64,000 nt of DNA from Oxalobacteraceae bacterium (GCA_030698225.1 JAUYNR010000038.1:80156-144155), one strand, 5' to 3'. Positions 20,110 to 29,701 are shown, counted from the stretch's first letter. Notes: a model not told the origin generated them from the sequence alone. A program made the numbers and translations.

Positions 20110-20253
20110 TCTCTGCGCTGCACTACTGCAAGCGGCAAGCGTAGCTGTGGCTTTTCGATAATTCGCAGGTGCTTGCACAATGCGACATTCCAGTCCCACA
20201 GCAAGCGTCGCGCTGCCGGCCTTTGGAGCACCAAAAATATTAGCATATCAATG

Positions 20254-20291
20254 AAAAAACCCACGCTCTCTCATCGAGAAACGCGGGTTTT
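20254..20291 (-). terminator. Intrinsic terminator of tRNA-Thr
   Basis: On the minus strand a stem beginning AAAACCCGCG pairs with CGTGGGTTTTTT, with an inner TCTC/GAGA extension and a terminal T run. It lies about 30 bases past the tRNA 3' end. Confidence 0.75.
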
Positions 20292-20321
20292 ACACTTCGT
20301 CTTGCTACTTACTGCATGTAC

Positions 20322-20397
20322 TGGTGCCGGCTGCCGGAATCGAACTGGCCACCTGATGATTACAAGTCAACTGCTCTACCAAATGAGCTAAGCCGGC
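20322..20397 (-). tRNA. tRNA-Thr (anticodon TGT)
   Basis: The 76-base cloverleaf has acceptor GCCGGCT pairing with AGCCGGC, D-stem GCTC/GAGC, anticodon loop CTTGTAA with anticodon TGT reading ACA, T-loop TTCGATT and an encoded CCA end. It aligns closely with E. coli thrU. The anticodon stem has one T-T mismatch (positions 28 and 42). The A-C pair at 52-62 is also found in the E. coli gene. Confidence 0.95.
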
Positions 20398-20414
20398 GAA
20401 AAACGATATTGTAC

Positions 20415-20927
20415 CTACTTGATTCTGGTTAGTACAGGCCTTCCAGATTTTTTTGATGGATCAGGCGTTTCAGGATCATTATTGACAGTGGCATCCTGCG
20501 ATTTCTTGGTCACCGCCGGCACGGTTGCCAGAGTTGGCGCATTTTTCATCGCAGCGCCTGCAGATTTCCCTGCGTCGCCATCCTGCTGCGGTGCTGCGGT
20601 CTGATCCGCTTGCATATCCTGCGCCTCGAATGCCATGCCTTGCCCGTTTTCATGGGCGTAGATCGCAATGATGCTCTCAACCGCAACCGAAATCTGGCGC
20701 GACACGCCACCAAAACGGGCGCTGAAGCTGATGAAATCACTTTCCATCTTGAGATTGCTGGTAGCGCTGAAACTGATGTTCAACACAATCTCGCCATTGC
20801 GGACGAACTCCATCGGAACGCGGCTGCGCGCATCGACCTTGACTGCAAGATACGGCGTATAGCCGCTGTCGGTGCACCACTCGTAAATGGCGCGCAATAA
20901 ATAAGGTTTGGTGGAAAGTTCGGACAT
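20415..20927 (-). CDS. sspB: SspB, ClpXP specificity-enhancing adaptor
   Basis: SspB binds ssrA-tagged peptides from stalled ribosomes and delivers them to ClpXP. The folded substrate-binding domain is at residues 1-110 (TKPYLLRAIYEWCTDSGYTPY, RFGGVSRQISVAVESIIAIYA). A long disordered acidic and alanine-rich linker ends in RPVLTRIK, matching the conserved C-terminal ClpX-tethering motif. The length of 170 residues is normal. It follows sspA on the same strand, the classical pairing. Confidence 0.94.
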   Translation of the reverse strand: MSELSTKPYLLRAIYEWCTDSGYTPYLAVKVDARSRVPMEFVRNGEIVLNISFSATSNLKMESDFISFSARFGGVSRQISVAVESIIAIYAHENGQGMAFEAQDMQADQTAAPQQDGDAGKSAGAAMKNAPTLATVPAVTKKSQDATVNNDPETPDPSKKSGRPVLTRIK

Positions 20928-21028
20928 AGTGCGGTGCAGTAAAAAATGGTTTTACCTAAAAATCGTCCAGGCTGCTGCAGACTTCAGCAGCGACATGCTG
21001 TCTGTCATCAGCCTGAACGTGTGCCTGC

Positions 21029-21640
21029 TCAACGCCGCATGACTTTTTCAGAAGGAGTCAGCGCTTCGATATACGCCGGACGCGAGAAAATGCGTTCAGC
21101 GTATTTCATGATCGGTACTGCCGTCTTCGACAATTCGATACCGTAGTGGTCGAGACGCCACAACAGCGGCGCAATTGCCACATCGAGCATCGAGAATTCA
21201 TCACCCAGCATGTATTTATTCTTCATGAACAATGGCGCGAGCGTGGTCAATCGATCACGAATTTCGATGCGCGCCTTTTCCTGAATCTTCTCCGTACCCT
21301 TGATTTTCTCGTTCTCCAGGGTATGGACGTGAATGAACAGCTCTTTCTCAAAATTAAACAACATCAACCGAGCGCGTGCCCGCATCAGTGGATCGGCCGG
21401 CATCAATTGCGGATGCGGGAAACGCTCGTCAATGTATTCGTTGATGATGTTCGATTCATACAGAATCAAGTCGCGCTCAACGAGAATCGGCACCTGGCCG
21501 TACGGATTCATCGTAGAAATGTCCTCCGGCTTATTGAACAGGTCGACATCGCGGATTTCAAAATCCATGCCCTTTTCAAACAGGACCAGACGGCAACGTT
21601 GCGAAAATGGGCAGGTTGTACCCGAATAGAGAACCATCAT
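21029..21640 (-). CDS. sspA: SspA, stringent starvation protein A
   Basis: SspA has a glutathione-S-transferase fold but acts as an RNA polymerase-associated regulator in starvation and acid stress. The thioredoxin-like N-domain (VLYSGTTCPFSQRCRLVLFEKG, NPYGQVPILVERDLILYESNII) is followed by an all-helical C-domain. The length of 203 residues is typical. It lies between petC and sspB on the minus strand, the usual betaproteobacterial order. Confidence 0.95.
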   Translation of the reverse strand: MMVLYSGTTCPFSQRCRLVLFEKGMDFEIRDVDLFNKPEDISTMNPYGQVPILVERDLILYESNIINEYIDERFPHPQLMPADPLMRARARLMLFNFEKELFIHVHTLENEKIKGTEKIQEKARIEIRDRLTTLAPLFMKNKYMLGDEFSMLDVAIAPLLWRLDHYGIELSKTAVPIMKYAERIFSRPAYIEALTPSEKVMRR

Positions 21641-21690
21641 TTTATAGTTCCTTTAAAAAACAAAGGGGCGAGACGTAAAACGGCTCACCC

Positions 21691-21717
21691 GAAAATACCC
21701 GCCCGCGACGTGCGGGC
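21691..21717 (-). terminator. Putative terminator after petC
   Basis: On the minus strand GCCCGC-ACGTC-GCGGGC is followed by GGGTATTTTC just past the petC stop. The T tract is short. It could lower read-through from the bc1 operon into sspA. Confidence 0.45.
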
Positions 21718-21724
21718 GCATGAA

Positions 21725-22486
21725 TTACTTGATATCTTTCCAGAAGGCAGCGTTCAAGCGCCACGTGACAACAAAGAATATGCCAAGGAAAAGCAGCACC
21801 CAGACGCCCAGGCGTTTGCGCGTGTTTTGTATTGGCTCACCCATCCACTGCAGATAGCCAACCAAGTCAGCAACCGCAGCATCATAGTCGCTGGTGGACA
21901 GTTTTCCCGCTGCAACCTGCTGGAATCCGGCAAATTTATGCACTACGCCAGCGCTGTGCTGATCCTTTTCTTCCACGAATTTGGCAGTGCGCGTACCTTG
22001 CAACTCCCACAGAACATGCGGCATTCCAACATTTGGAAATACCATGTTATTCCAGCCAGTAGGGCGTGTATCGTCTTTGTAGTAAGTGCGCAGATACGTG
22101 TAAAGCCAGTCTGCCCCCGAGCCATCGCCGGAAGAACGCGCCCGCGCAATTACCGACAGGTCCGGCGGCACCACGCCAAACAACTCCTTGGCATCTTTGG
22201 CAGTCATCGCTGTTTGCATCAGATCGCCGACTTTTTCACTGGTAAACAGCAGATTGGTCTTGATCTGATCTTCAGTCAGCCCGATATCCCTAAGGCGGTT
22301 GTACCGCATCGATGCGGCAGCATGGCAGTTCAGGCAGTAGTTAACAAAGAGCTTGGCCCCGTTTTGCAGCGCCGCCATGTCGGTACTGCGATCCGGTGCA
22401 TGATCCAGCGCAAAGCCGCCCCCTGCGGCAAGAGCAAGTGCGGGCACCAGCGCAATGGCAGCAATCAGTTTTTTCAAAAATTTCAT
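21725..22486 (-). CDS. petC: PetC, cytochrome c1 of the bc1 complex
   Basis: Cytochrome c1 passes electrons from the Rieske protein to soluble cytochrome c on the periplasmic side. A Sec signal peptide ends at about residue 20 (LALAAGG). Haem c is attached at CLNCH (Cys51, Cys54, His55) and an axial methionine is probably in FPNVGMPHVLW. One C-terminal anchor (VWVLLFLGIFFVVTW) holds it in the inner membrane. It is the last gene of petABC. Confidence 0.96.
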   Translation of the reverse strand: MKFLKKLIAAIALVPALALAAGGGFALDHAPDRSTDMAALQNGAKLFVNYCLNCHAAASMRYNRLRDIGLTEDQIKTNLLFTSEKVGDLMQTAMTAKDAKELFGVVPPDLSVIARARSSGDGSGADWLYTYLRTYYKDDTRPTGWNNMVFPNVGMPHVLWELQGTRTAKFVEEKDQHSAGVVHKFAGFQQVAAGKLSTSDYDAAVADLVGYLQWMGEPIQNTRKRLGVWVLLFLGIFFVVTWRLNAAFWKDIK

Positions 22487-22507
22487 TTTGTAGTATCCCT
22501 TTTGCGC

Positions 22508-23917
22508 TTAATGCGAATGGAACGTGACGCGGTCGGGCACGGTCTTGAATGTACCCATTTCGCTCCACCACGGCATTAACATAAAGAAGCTGAAGTAAAA
22601 CAACGTGCACACTTGCGAAACAATGGTGCGCACATCGGTCGGCGGCTGGGTACCGAGGTAGCCGAGCGTCAGGAACGCGATGCCGAACAGGACGTATATA
22701 TACTTATGCCATTGCGGACGATAACGGATCGACTTGGCTTTCGAGTAATCCAGCCAAGGCAGAAATGCCAGGATCACGACCGACAAACCAAACAGGACTA
22801 CGCCCCAGAATTTCGCGTCCAGAATGCTTGGCAGCATACCGACGATGGCGACCAGAGCAATCACGGCAATGGCCGCCTTGATCTTGGCCGACAGGCGCGA
22901 CTTGAGCAAGATGAACACGACGTAAGCAGCAATCGCAGCCATCAGCACATACATGAAGTCCGCCGTGGTCGCGCGCAGCACCGAGTAAAACGGCGTAAAG
23001 TACCAAGTCGGCGCGATGTGCAATGGCGTCGTCAGTGGATCGGCGGGAACGAAGTTATTGTACTCAAGGAAGTAGCCCCCCATTTCCGGTGCAAAGAATA
23101 CGATTGCAGAGAACGCGATCAGGAACACGGCCACGCCCATGATGTCATGGACGGAGTAATACGGGTGAAAAGGGATGCCGTCGAGCGGAATGCCGTTCGC
23201 ATCTGTCTTGTCCTTGATCTCGATTCCGTCAGGGTTATTCGAACCCACTTCATGCAGCGCAATAATGTGGGCGACAACCAGGCCCAGCAATACCAAAGGA
23301 ACGGCAATGACGTGGAACGAGAAGAACCGATTCAGAGTTGCATCGCCTACCACGTAATCACCGCGAATCCACAATGACAAATCGGGGCCGATGAATGGAA
23401 TGGCGCCGAACAAGTTGACGATCACCTGCGCACCCCAGTAAGACATTTGCCCCCATGGCAGCAGATAGCCCATGAACGCTTCGGCCATCAGGCACAGGAA
23501 GATGCCGACACCAAACAACCAGACCAGTTCACGTGGTTTGCGGTAGGAGCCGTAGAGCAGGCCGCGGACCATGTGCAGATAAACCACGATGAAGAATGCG
23601 GAAGCGCCGGTGGAGTGCATATAACGCACCAGCCAACCCCATGGCACGTCGCGCATGATGTATTCAACCGAGGCGAATGCCAACGCCGCGTCTGGCTTGT
23701 AATGCATAACCAGGAAGATTCCGGTGACGATCTGGATCACCAGCACCAGCATGGCGAGCGAACCGAAGAAATACCAGAAGTTAAAATTTTTCGGTGCGTA
23801 ATACTCAGACAAATGCGCTTTATAAGTTGATGTCAGCGGGAAACGCGCATCGATCCAGTTCATTGCCTTGGCAGCGATTGGTGCATCGGCCGGAAGTTGC
23901 TTTTCATGAAATGCCAT
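22508..23917 (-). CDS. petB: PetB, cytochrome b of the bc1 complex
   Basis: This 469-residue integral membrane protein carries two b haems and the quinol-oxidising and quinone-reducing sites. Eight or more hydrophobic helices are visible, with haem-ligand histidine regions around VMHYKPDAALAF, RYMHSTGASAFF and FFSFHVIAVPLVLLGLVVAH. The Qo-site motif that is PEWY in mitochondria reads PTWY here (IAPTWYFTPFYSVLRA), so the usual glutamate is replaced by threonine. It lies two bases after petA. Confidence 0.96.
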   Translation of the reverse strand: MAFHEKQLPADAPIAAKAMNWIDARFPLTSTYKAHLSEYYAPKNFNFWYFFGSLAMLVLVIQIVTGIFLVMHYKPDAALAFASVEYIMRDVPWGWLVRYMHSTGASAFFIVVYLHMVRGLLYGSYRKPRELVWLFGVGIFLCLMAEAFMGYLLPWGQMSYWGAQVIVNLFGAIPFIGPDLSLWIRGDYVVGDATLNRFFSFHVIAVPLVLLGLVVAHIIALHEVGSNNPDGIEIKDKTDANGIPLDGIPFHPYYSVHDIMGVAVFLIAFSAIVFFAPEMGGYFLEYNNFVPADPLTTPLHIAPTWYFTPFYSVLRATTADFMYVLMAAIAAYVVFILLKSRLSAKIKAAIAVIALVAIVGMLPSILDAKFWGVVLFGLSVVILAFLPWLDYSKAKSIRYRPQWHKYIYVLFGIAFLTLGYLGTQPPTDVRTIVSQVCTLFYFSFFMLMPWWSEMGTFKTVPDRVTFHSH

Positions 23918-23919
23918 GA

Positions 23920-24534
23920 TTACGCCTCGCCTTTCTCGTCTTTACCGATAATAATTTTGGTATCCGACAGATACATATGACGCGGGACGTCCAGATTTGT
24001 CGGCGAAGGCTTGTTCTTGAAGACGCGCCCGGCCAAGTCGAATGTTGATCCATGGCAAGGGCAGAGAAAGCCGCCAGCCCAGTCGTCGGGCAATGAAGGC
24101 TGTGCGCCAGCCTGGAACTTGGAACTGGGAGAACAACCCAGATGCGGGCAAATACCGACTGCGATCAGGATATCCTTGTGCTCAGGGCGCGACCGCGTCT
24201 GCTTATCGCAATAGGACGGCAAATCCATTGTGTATGACTTTTCCGACAAAGGGTCGGCCAGCTTGCCATCGAGCTTGGAGAGCTCAGCCATCATTTCAGG
24301 GGTCCGCTTTAACAGCCATACCGGCTTGCCGCGCCACTCCACAATCTTCATCTCACCTGGCTTCAAGTTCGATATATCTGCCTCCACCGGAGCGCCAGCA
24401 GCCTTGGCCCGTTCGGATGGCTGAAAGGTGCTAACCAATGCTCCTGCCGTTGCCAAACCAGCCACACCGCCCATCGCAGCCGTGACGACGAGCAAACCGC
24501 GTCGGCCGGAATCGACCTGCTTTTCGTTACTCAT
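23920..24534 (-). CDS. petA: PetA, Rieske [2Fe-2S] subunit of the bc1 complex
   Basis: The Rieske protein shuttles electrons from quinol to cytochrome c1. Cluster ligands are in ICPHLGC and FLCPCHGSTFD. The N-terminus has a twin-arginine pattern (SGRRGLLVVTAAMGG) before a hydrophobic segment that stays as a membrane anchor. It is therefore an expected substrate of the TatABC system encoded at 28.0-29.7 kb. The length of 204 residues is normal. It is the first gene of petABC. Confidence 0.97.
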   Translation of the reverse strand: MSNEKQVDSGRRGLLVVTAAMGGVAGLATAGALVSTFQPSERAKAAGAPVEADISNLKPGEMKIVEWRGKPVWLLKRTPEMMAELSKLDGKLADPLSEKSYTMDLPSYCDKQTRSRPEHKDILIAVGICPHLGCSPSSKFQAGAQPSLPDDWAGGFLCPCHGSTFDLAGRVFKNKPSPTNLDVPRHMYLSDTKIIIGKDEKGEA

Positions 24535-24838
24535 ACCAACCCCAATCAGTCAAAACACGAAATTTGTGCGAAGCAACATGCGTAAACATAGCTTCTAGCA
24601 ACCTTAAATTATAACGGAGGCAGCCTTTGTTATAAAGAGAAATTACCCTTCATCCAACATGCAGTAATTTTTCTTATCGCAGGACAGGTCTTGACGACGT
24701 TAAAAATTGTCAATATATTTTTTTTAATCAGGTACCCGGCATCAGAAGCTGGGGGTCTGCATTGGTCTGCATTGCACTTAATTTGCTGCAAGGCTAAAGT
24801 CATGTTAAATTCATAACAATGACAAACAGGAGAGCCTC
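24535..24838. other. Divergent intergenic region petA / mscL
   Basis: No gene is visible. On the minus strand a TATAAT at 24608-24613, with no strong -35 element, may be the petABC promoter. A ten-base tandem duplication GGTCTGCATT occurs at 24754-24773, after an eight-T tract near 24.72 kb. No copy of the 74-bp element is present. Confidence 0.4.
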
Positions 24839-25255
24839 ATGAGCATGACGCAGGAATTCAAAAGCTTCATCTCCAGGGGTAATGTCATGGATCTGGCTGT
24901 CGGCGTGATTATCGGCGCAGCATTCGGAAAAATTGTCGATTCCCTGGTGCAAGACATCATCATGCCGATCGTCGGGAAACTTGTTGGAGGCCTGGATTTT
25001 TCCAGCTATTACCTGCCGCTGAACGGGCAAAGCACCGGACTGGTATTGGCAGAAGCGAAAAAGGCCGGCGCAGTGCTAGCTTACGGCAACTTCGCCACGA
25101 TTGCATTGAACTTCATCATTCTGGCTTTTATCATTTTCCAGATGATTCGCCTGTTCAACAAAATGAAACAGGCGGAGCCGCTGCCCGCACCCGCAGCCAC
25201 GCCGGAAGATGTGATTCTGCTGCGCGAAATCCGCGATGCGTTGAAAACCCGATAA
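24839..25255 (+). CDS. mscL: MscL, large-conductance mechanosensitive channel
   Basis: MscL is a pentameric inner-membrane valve that opens under osmotic downshock. The N-terminal amphipathic helix and TM1 ([31 protein letters not shown]) and TM2 ([25 protein letters not shown]) match the family, followed by the cytoplasmic helix bundle. The length of 138 residues is typical. A good AGGAGAG ribosome binding site lies upstream of the ATG. Confidence 0.96.
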   Translation: MSMTQEFKSFISRGNVMDLAVGVIIGAAFGKIVDSLVQDIIMPIVGKLVGGLDFSSYYLPLNGQSTGLVLAEAKKAGAVLAYGNFATIALNFIILAFIIFQMIRLFNKMKQAEPLPAPAATPEDVILLREIRDALKTR

Positions 25256-25260
25256 TCCCC

Positions 25261-26028
25261 CTATACCGGATTGTCGATATCGATGAAATGATGCGCAATG
25301 CCAAACTGCCGGGCCAGAAACTCGCCCAGCGCCTGCACGCCGTAGCGTTCAGTGGCGTGATGACCGCAGGCCAGGTAGGCAACGCCGGCTTCGCGCGCCA
25401 GATGGACGGTGGGCTCCGAGATTTCACCGCTGAGGTAGATATCCGCTCCGGCTGCAATCGCATCCGTCATGAAATTTTGGGCGGCCCCGGTACACCAGGC
25501 AATCCGCCTGACAGGCTGCGCCGGATCGCCTATCAGCAAGGGTTGCCGGCCTAGTTTTGCTGACACATCGAGTGCCAGATCCCCTGCAGTTCTGATAGCG
25601 GCATTTACCGCAGTGCCGAGACAGCCCAAATCATCTGCGCCGAAGCGCGCATCTGCAGACAGCTCAAGCACTTCGGCCAGTTGTGCGTTGTTTCCCAGGA
25701 CTGGATGCGCGTCCAGCGGCAGATGGTAGGCGAACAAGTTTATTTCGTGCGCAAGCAACAATTTCAGCCTCTTTTGCTTGATACCTACCACGCAAGCATC
25801 CTCCCCGCGCCAGAAATAGCCGTGGTGTACCAGTACCGCGTCTGCCTTCAAATCGATTGCAGCTTCAAGCAAGGCCAAGCTGGCGGTCACTCCTGTCACC
25901 AGCGTTTTTATCGATGCGGCTCCTGCTACCTGCAATCCGTTTGGACAATAATCGCGAAAACGTGTAATTTCCAAGGTGAGCGCTAGAAATTTTGCCAACT
26001 CATCCCTATCTACCGATCGTTGATTCAT
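25261..26028 (-). CDS. Nif3/YbgI-family metal-binding protein
   Basis: This 255-residue protein belongs to the Nif3-like (GTP cyclohydrolase I type 2 homologue) family. It has the metal-site motifs [10 protein letters not shown] and [11 protein letters not shown], a [15 protein letters not shown] segment, and the C-terminal [17 protein letters not shown]. The biochemical role of the family is unsettled. I placed the start at [19 protein letters not shown]. It is divergent from the protease gene with only 17 bases between the two start codons. Confidence 0.88.
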   Translation of the reverse strand: MNQRSVDRDELAKFLALTLEITRFRDYCPNGLQVAGAASIKTLVTGVTASLALLEAAIDLKADAVLVHHGYFWRGEDACVVGIKQKRLKLLLAHEINLFAYHLPLDAHPVLGNNAQLAEVLELSADARFGADDLGCLGTAVNAAIRTAGDLALDVSAKLGRQPLLIGDPAQPVRRIAWCTGAAQNFMTDAIAAGADIYLSGEISEPTVHLAREAGVAYLACGHHATERYGVQALGEFLARQFGIAHHFIDIDNPV

Positions 26029-26045
26029 TTTTTCTTTACCTTCAT

Positions 26046-27200
26046 ATGCGACGTTTTTGGTTACTCTTTGCACAATCCGTGACTATTGGTCTGGCCGTAT
26101 GGTTCATTGTAACGACCTTGAAACCGGATTGGGCCGGCAGACTTGCTGGCTCGCAAAGCGTGCGCATTGCCTCTGTATCGATACAGGAAGCGGCGCCATC
26201 GCAGTTGCCAGCGCCAAACTCTTATCGCGACGCCGCCAAACGCGCGATGCCTTCGGTGGTAAACATCTTCACCACCAAGGAAGCCAGACAGCTGAAAAAT
26301 CCCTACCTGGACGACCCTTTTTTCAAGAAATTTTTTGGCGACGGCTATGGCGAGCAGGAAGAAAAGCAATCGAGCCTCGGCTCCGGTGTCGTCATCAGCC
26401 CGCAAGGCTATATCCTGACCAACAATCATGTAGTCGAAGCCGCAGATGAAATTGAAGTGGCTCTTGCCGATGGCCGCAAGGCGCCTGCCAAAGTGGTCGG
26501 TGCCGACCCCGAAACGGATCTGGCAGTGATCAAGATCGATGTGCCGAATCTGCCTTCCATTACCCTGGGCCGGATCGAACAAGCGCAGGTTGGCGATCCG
26601 GTACTGGCCATCGGCAATCCATTCGGTGTCGGCCAGACAGTCACTATGGGTATCATCTCGGCGTTGGGGCGCAATCATCTTGGCATCAATACCTTCGAGA
26701 ACTTCATCCAGACCGATGCCGCCATCAACCCAGGCAATTCGGGCGGCGCGCTGATCGACACCAATGGCAACCTGCTTGGCATCAACACCGCCATCTATTC
26801 CCGCAGCGGCGGCTCGCTCGGAATCGGCTTTGCGATCCCGGTCTCGACCGTCAAGACAGTCATGGAATCGATCATCAGTACCGGCCAGGTGGTTCGCGGC
26901 TGGATCGGCGTCGAACCGCAGGACATCACGCCGGAACTGGCGGAAAGCTTCGGCCTGACCAGGAAGACCGGCGCCATCATCGCCGGCGTCCTGCGCGACG
27001 GACCGGCCGATAAGGCAGGGATCAAGCCGGGCGATATATTGGTCGCGATTGAAGGCAAGCCCGTCACCGATACCACGGAAATGCTCAACCTGATCGCACA
27101 ACTGACTCCAGGCGATAAAGCAAAATTCACCGTCTTGCGGCGCAACCAGGAATCTGAAATGCGGGTCACCATCGGCCAGCGCCCGAAAATCCAGCGTTAA
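26046..27200 (+). CDS. DegS/AlgW-like periplasmic serine protease (S1C)
   Basis: The 384-residue HtrA-family protease has an N-terminal membrane anchor (residues 3-24), a trypsin-like domain with catalytic His128 (TNNHVVEA), Asp158 ([10 protein letters not shown]) and Ser232 (NPGNSGGAL), and one C-terminal PDZ domain at about 275-370. A single PDZ plus an uncleaved anchor is the DegS/AlgW arrangement, which in other bacteria senses misfolded outer membrane proteins and starts sigma-E release. DegP has two PDZ domains. I chose the ATG giving [12 protein letters not shown]. Confidence 0.9.
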   Translation: MRRFWLLFAQSVTIGLAVWFIVTTLKPDWAGRLAGSQSVRIASVSIQEAAPSQLPAPNSYRDAAKRAMPSVVNIFTTKEARQLKNPYLDDPFFKKFFGDGYGEQEEKQSSLGSGVVISPQGYILTNNHVVEAADEIEVALADGRKAPAKVVGADPETDLAVIKIDVPNLPSITLGRIEQAQVGDPVLAIGNPFGVGQTVTMGIISALGRNHLGINTFENFIQTDAAINPGNSGGALIDTNGNLLGINTAIYSRSGGSLGIGFAIPVSTVKTVMESIISTGQVVRGWIGVEPQDITPELAESFGLTRKTGAIIAGVLRDGPADKAGIKPGDILVAIEGKPVTDTTEMLNLIAQLTPGDKAKFTVLRRNQESEMRVTIGQRPKIQR

Positions 27201-27237
27201 AAAATAAGTACACCGGCACCGGAGCCAGATTTCTGCC

Positions 27238-27921
27238 ATGCACTTCCGCGACCTGATCCAGTTTCTCGCCGAGTTGAGCGAAAATAACAACCGCGCCTGG
27301 TTCGCGATGAACCGGCCGCGCTACGACATCCTGCGCGAAGAGTTCCTGACGCTCGTCACCGGCCTGATTGCCGAAATCGCTGCTTTCGATCCGTTTGTCG
27401 CCAACTGCGATCCGAAAAAGGCCTTGTTCCGGATCAATCGCGACATGCGCTTCTCAAAGGATAAAAGACCGTACAAAACCACGTTTTCCGCTTCGATTTT
27501 ACCCAGCGGGCGCAAGAAGCCGAGCGAGGGCGGCGGTCCGGCCTATTATCTTCAGATCAGTGCTGCCGGACAACTACATTTTGGCGTCGGCGAATACGCG
27601 CCGCCGCCACAGCGTTTGCGCGCCATTCGCCAACACATCGCAGCGGATGTACAAGGCTTTGGCAAACTGCTCAAGGACAGGAAATTGCAAGCCGCATTCG
27701 GCGGCTTTTATGAAGAAGGCAAATTGACACGTCCGCCCAAGGGGTTCGCCGCGGATCTTCCGCATATCGAGCAGATCAAGCTGAAAAGCTATTTTGTCTG
27801 GAAAGAGACCGTGCTGAACCGGAACGCACCGGAAGCAGCCAGCGCGACCCTGCTGGCCGGTTTCCGCGATGCCTATGCGCTGGTGGCATGGCTGCGCGGC
27901 GTGCCGCAACTTGAGCCATGA
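27238..27921 (+). CDS. DUF2461-family protein
   Basis: The 227-residue soluble protein shows the DUF2461 pattern: FLxxLxxNNxRxWF near the start (QFLAELSENNNRAWFAMNR), RINRDMRFSKDKRPYKT, and YYLQISAAGQLHFGVGEYAPPP. The function of the family is not known. It starts 37 bases after the protease gene on the same strand and may be cotranscribed. Confidence 0.85.
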   Translation: MHFRDLIQFLAELSENNNRAWFAMNRPRYDILREEFLTLVTGLIAEIAAFDPFVANCDPKKALFRINRDMRFSKDKRPYKTTFSASILPSGRKKPSEGGGPAYYLQISAAGQLHFGVGEYAPPPQRLRAIRQHIAADVQGFGKLLKDRKLQAAFGGFYEEGKLTRPPKGFAADLPHIEQIKLKSYFVWKETVLNRNAPEAASATLLAGFRDAYALVAWLRGVPQLEP

Positions 27922-27942
27922 CTATCATATGAAGAAAATTAT

Positions 27943-28006
27943 GGGAGTATGAACAAACTTCCCTTTATTTTCATGCGGAAACCATCACCATATTTATGAG
28001 TATATC
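27943..28006 (+). repeat. Dispersed 74-bp intergenic element, copy 5 (shortened)
   Basis: The head GGGAGTATGAACAAACTT and the tail AGTATATC match the family, but the copy is only 64 bases and the central stem is incomplete. Its last base directly precedes the tatC stop codon. It fills the convergent gap between the DUF2461 gene and tatC. Confidence 0.65.
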
Positions 28007-28792
28007 TCAGGCATCGGGCGCTTCCTGGACCGGCGCCTGGGTTGCCTTGGCAAAAATCGGTGCTACCAGCAGTCCGAGTTCATACAGCAGGCACATCGGC
28101 ACCGCCAGTGCGAACTGGCTCACTACGTCCGGCGGCGTCACGATGGCGGCGATCACGAAGGAGCCGACGATCACGTAAGGCCGAATCGCTTTCAGTTTTT
28201 CCAGCGTCACCAAACCCATCCGCACCAGCACGATCACCACTATCGGCACCTCGAACGTCAAGCCGAAGGCCAGGCACATCGACATCACAAAATCCAGGTA
28301 ATTCTCTATATCAGGCGCCACCGTGATGGAAGCGGGTGCGAATTCGTTAATGAATTTGAATACCCGGCCAAAAACCAAAAAATAACAAAATGCAATTCCT
28401 GCCAGAAATAACAGGGACGAGGAGACCACCAGCGGGATTATCAGCTTTCTCTCGTGCAGATACAGCCCGGGAGCGATGAAGGCCCAGACCTGATACAGCA
28501 CCCAGGGCAAGGCCAGGATGAATGCCAGCAGCAGGGTAACCTTCATCGGCACCAGGAAAGGGGAAACCACCCCGGTGGCAATCATCTTGGCGCCGGACGG
28601 CAATGAAGCCATCATCGGGCGCGCCAGGAAGTCATAGATTTCCGCGGGGCCAGGCCACAGGAACAGCAGGCCGCAGATAATCAGCACGCCAATCGAAGCC
28701 CGCACCAAGCGGTCGCGCAATTCGACCAGATGTGAAATGAAGGTGTCTTCCACCCCTGTTTTTGGTTCTTCGGACATAAGGCCTGCTGGCAA
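28007..28792 (-). CDS. tatC: TatC, twin-arginine translocase receptor subunit
   Basis: TatC binds twin-arginine signal peptides and organises the translocon. The 261 residues contain six hydrophobic helices, the opening SHLVELRDRLVRASIGVL and the FxxxFG-type loop segments, as well as LDFVMSMCLAFGLTFEVPIVVIVLVRMG. It is the last gene of tatABC on the minus strand. Confidence 0.96.
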   Translation of the reverse strand: MPAGLMSEEPKTGVEDTFISHLVELRDRLVRASIGVLIICGLLFLWPGPAEIYDFLARPMMASLPSGAKMIATGVVSPFLVPMKVTLLLAFILALPWVLYQVWAFIAPGLYLHERKLIIPLVVSSSLLFLAGIAFCYFLVFGRVFKFINEFAPASITVAPDIENYLDFVMSMCLAFGLTFEVPIVVIVLVRMGLVTLEKLKAIRPYVIVGSFVIAAIVTPPDVVSQFALAVPMCLLYELGLLVAPIFAKATQAPVQEAPDA

Positions 28793-28901
28793 ATAAATTT
28801 AAAGAGTGAGTGGGTTTAAAACACTGCGGAGCCAGGAACCGGGATTCCTTGCAGCTTCAAACCAAAGCGCGCCACTGCACCATGCATCTTGCCGGCACGC
28901 G

Positions 28902-29396
28902 CTAGTGAAACGAGTGGGGCGTTTTGCTGCCGGGGCGATACCTGGACACCCGTGCGGCGCCTGACAGCAGATGCGACTTGCCGCCATGACGCTGCTTGTA
29001 CCAAGTTGGGATGGCCGTGGTACGGGCCAGTTTCTTCCTGCGAAAGCTCTTCGCTTTCGCGGCAATCTGCTGCTGCGGGGCGGAAAAGGACGAGTATGGC
29101 GGATCGACATCAAAATCGCCTGCCGTCGACTTGATTTCGCGCTCGGCGTCGGACAGATTGCGGGCGATCGAACTTTCGACGTCTTTGGCCGCATCCTGCA
29201 CTTCCTGCTGCATCGTGCGCAGTTCATCGAGCTCCATCTCGCGACTGACCTCGGATTTCACGTCATTGATATAACGCTGGGCACGCCCCAGCAATGAACC
29301 GGCCATGCGCGCGACTTTCGGCAGTTTTTCAGGGCCGATCACCACCAGCGCAACCACCCCGATCAATGCCAGTTTGGAAAGACCTAAATCAATCAT
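28902..29396 (-). CDS. tatB: TatB, twin-arginine translocase subunit
   Basis: TatB forms the signal-peptide receptor with TatC. The start MIDLGLSKLALIGVVALVVI gives the single N-terminal membrane helix, followed by GPEKLPKVAR and a long amphipathic helix (residues about 22-95). The C-terminal tail is unusually basic and rich in Arg, Lys and His. The length of 164 residues is normal. An upstream in-frame ATG adds ten residues and is less likely. Confidence 0.94.
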   Translation of the reverse strand: MIDLGLSKLALIGVVALVVIGPEKLPKVARMAGSLLGRAQRYINDVKSEVSREMELDELRTMQQEVQDAAKDVESSIARNLSDAEREIKSTAGDFDVDPPYSSFSAPQQQIAAKAKSFRRKKLARTTAIPTWYKQRHGGKSHLLSGAARVSRYRPGSKTPHSFH

Positions 29397-29476
29397 AAGG
29401 CTGTAGCGACAGGCAACAAACAGCACCCGGTACTGCAGTCATGGCCTCTGCCATCCGCAATACCGACAGGCGCGGT

Positions 29477-29701
29477 TCAGTCCTTCGTCTTCTCTTTCGA
29501 CTCAACATCAATTGTGTTTTTTTCATTGGCTTGCGGCAAATTCTGGGCTGTGGATTTTTCTTCCTCGCCCTTGACGCCATCCTTGAAACCCTTGACTGCC
29601 TTGCCCAAGTCGGAACCCATATTGCCTATTTTCTTGGTGCCGAACACCAGCATCACGATTACCAGCACAATCAGCCAGTGCCAAATACTTAACGAACCCA
29701 T
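29477..29701 (-). CDS. tatA: TatA, twin-arginine translocase pore subunit
   Basis: TatA oligomerises to form the conduit for folded proteins. The start [29 protein letters not shown] carries the membrane helix and the FG-K hinge. An amphipathic helix ([15 protein letters not shown]) and a charged tail follow. The 74 residues are typical. A longer start five codons upstream is less consistent with the family. Confidence 0.95.
   Translation of the reverse strand: MGSLSIWHWLIVLVIVMLVFGTKKIGNMGSDLGKAVKGFKDGVKGEEEKSTAQNLPQANEKNTIDVESKEKTKD

Noticed and set aside
20322..20397. The T-T mismatch in the anticodon stem of tRNA-Thr as a sign of a pseudogene
   Set aside because: All other stems, the loops, the encoded CCA and a terminator are intact, and one such mismatch is tolerated in functional tRNAs.
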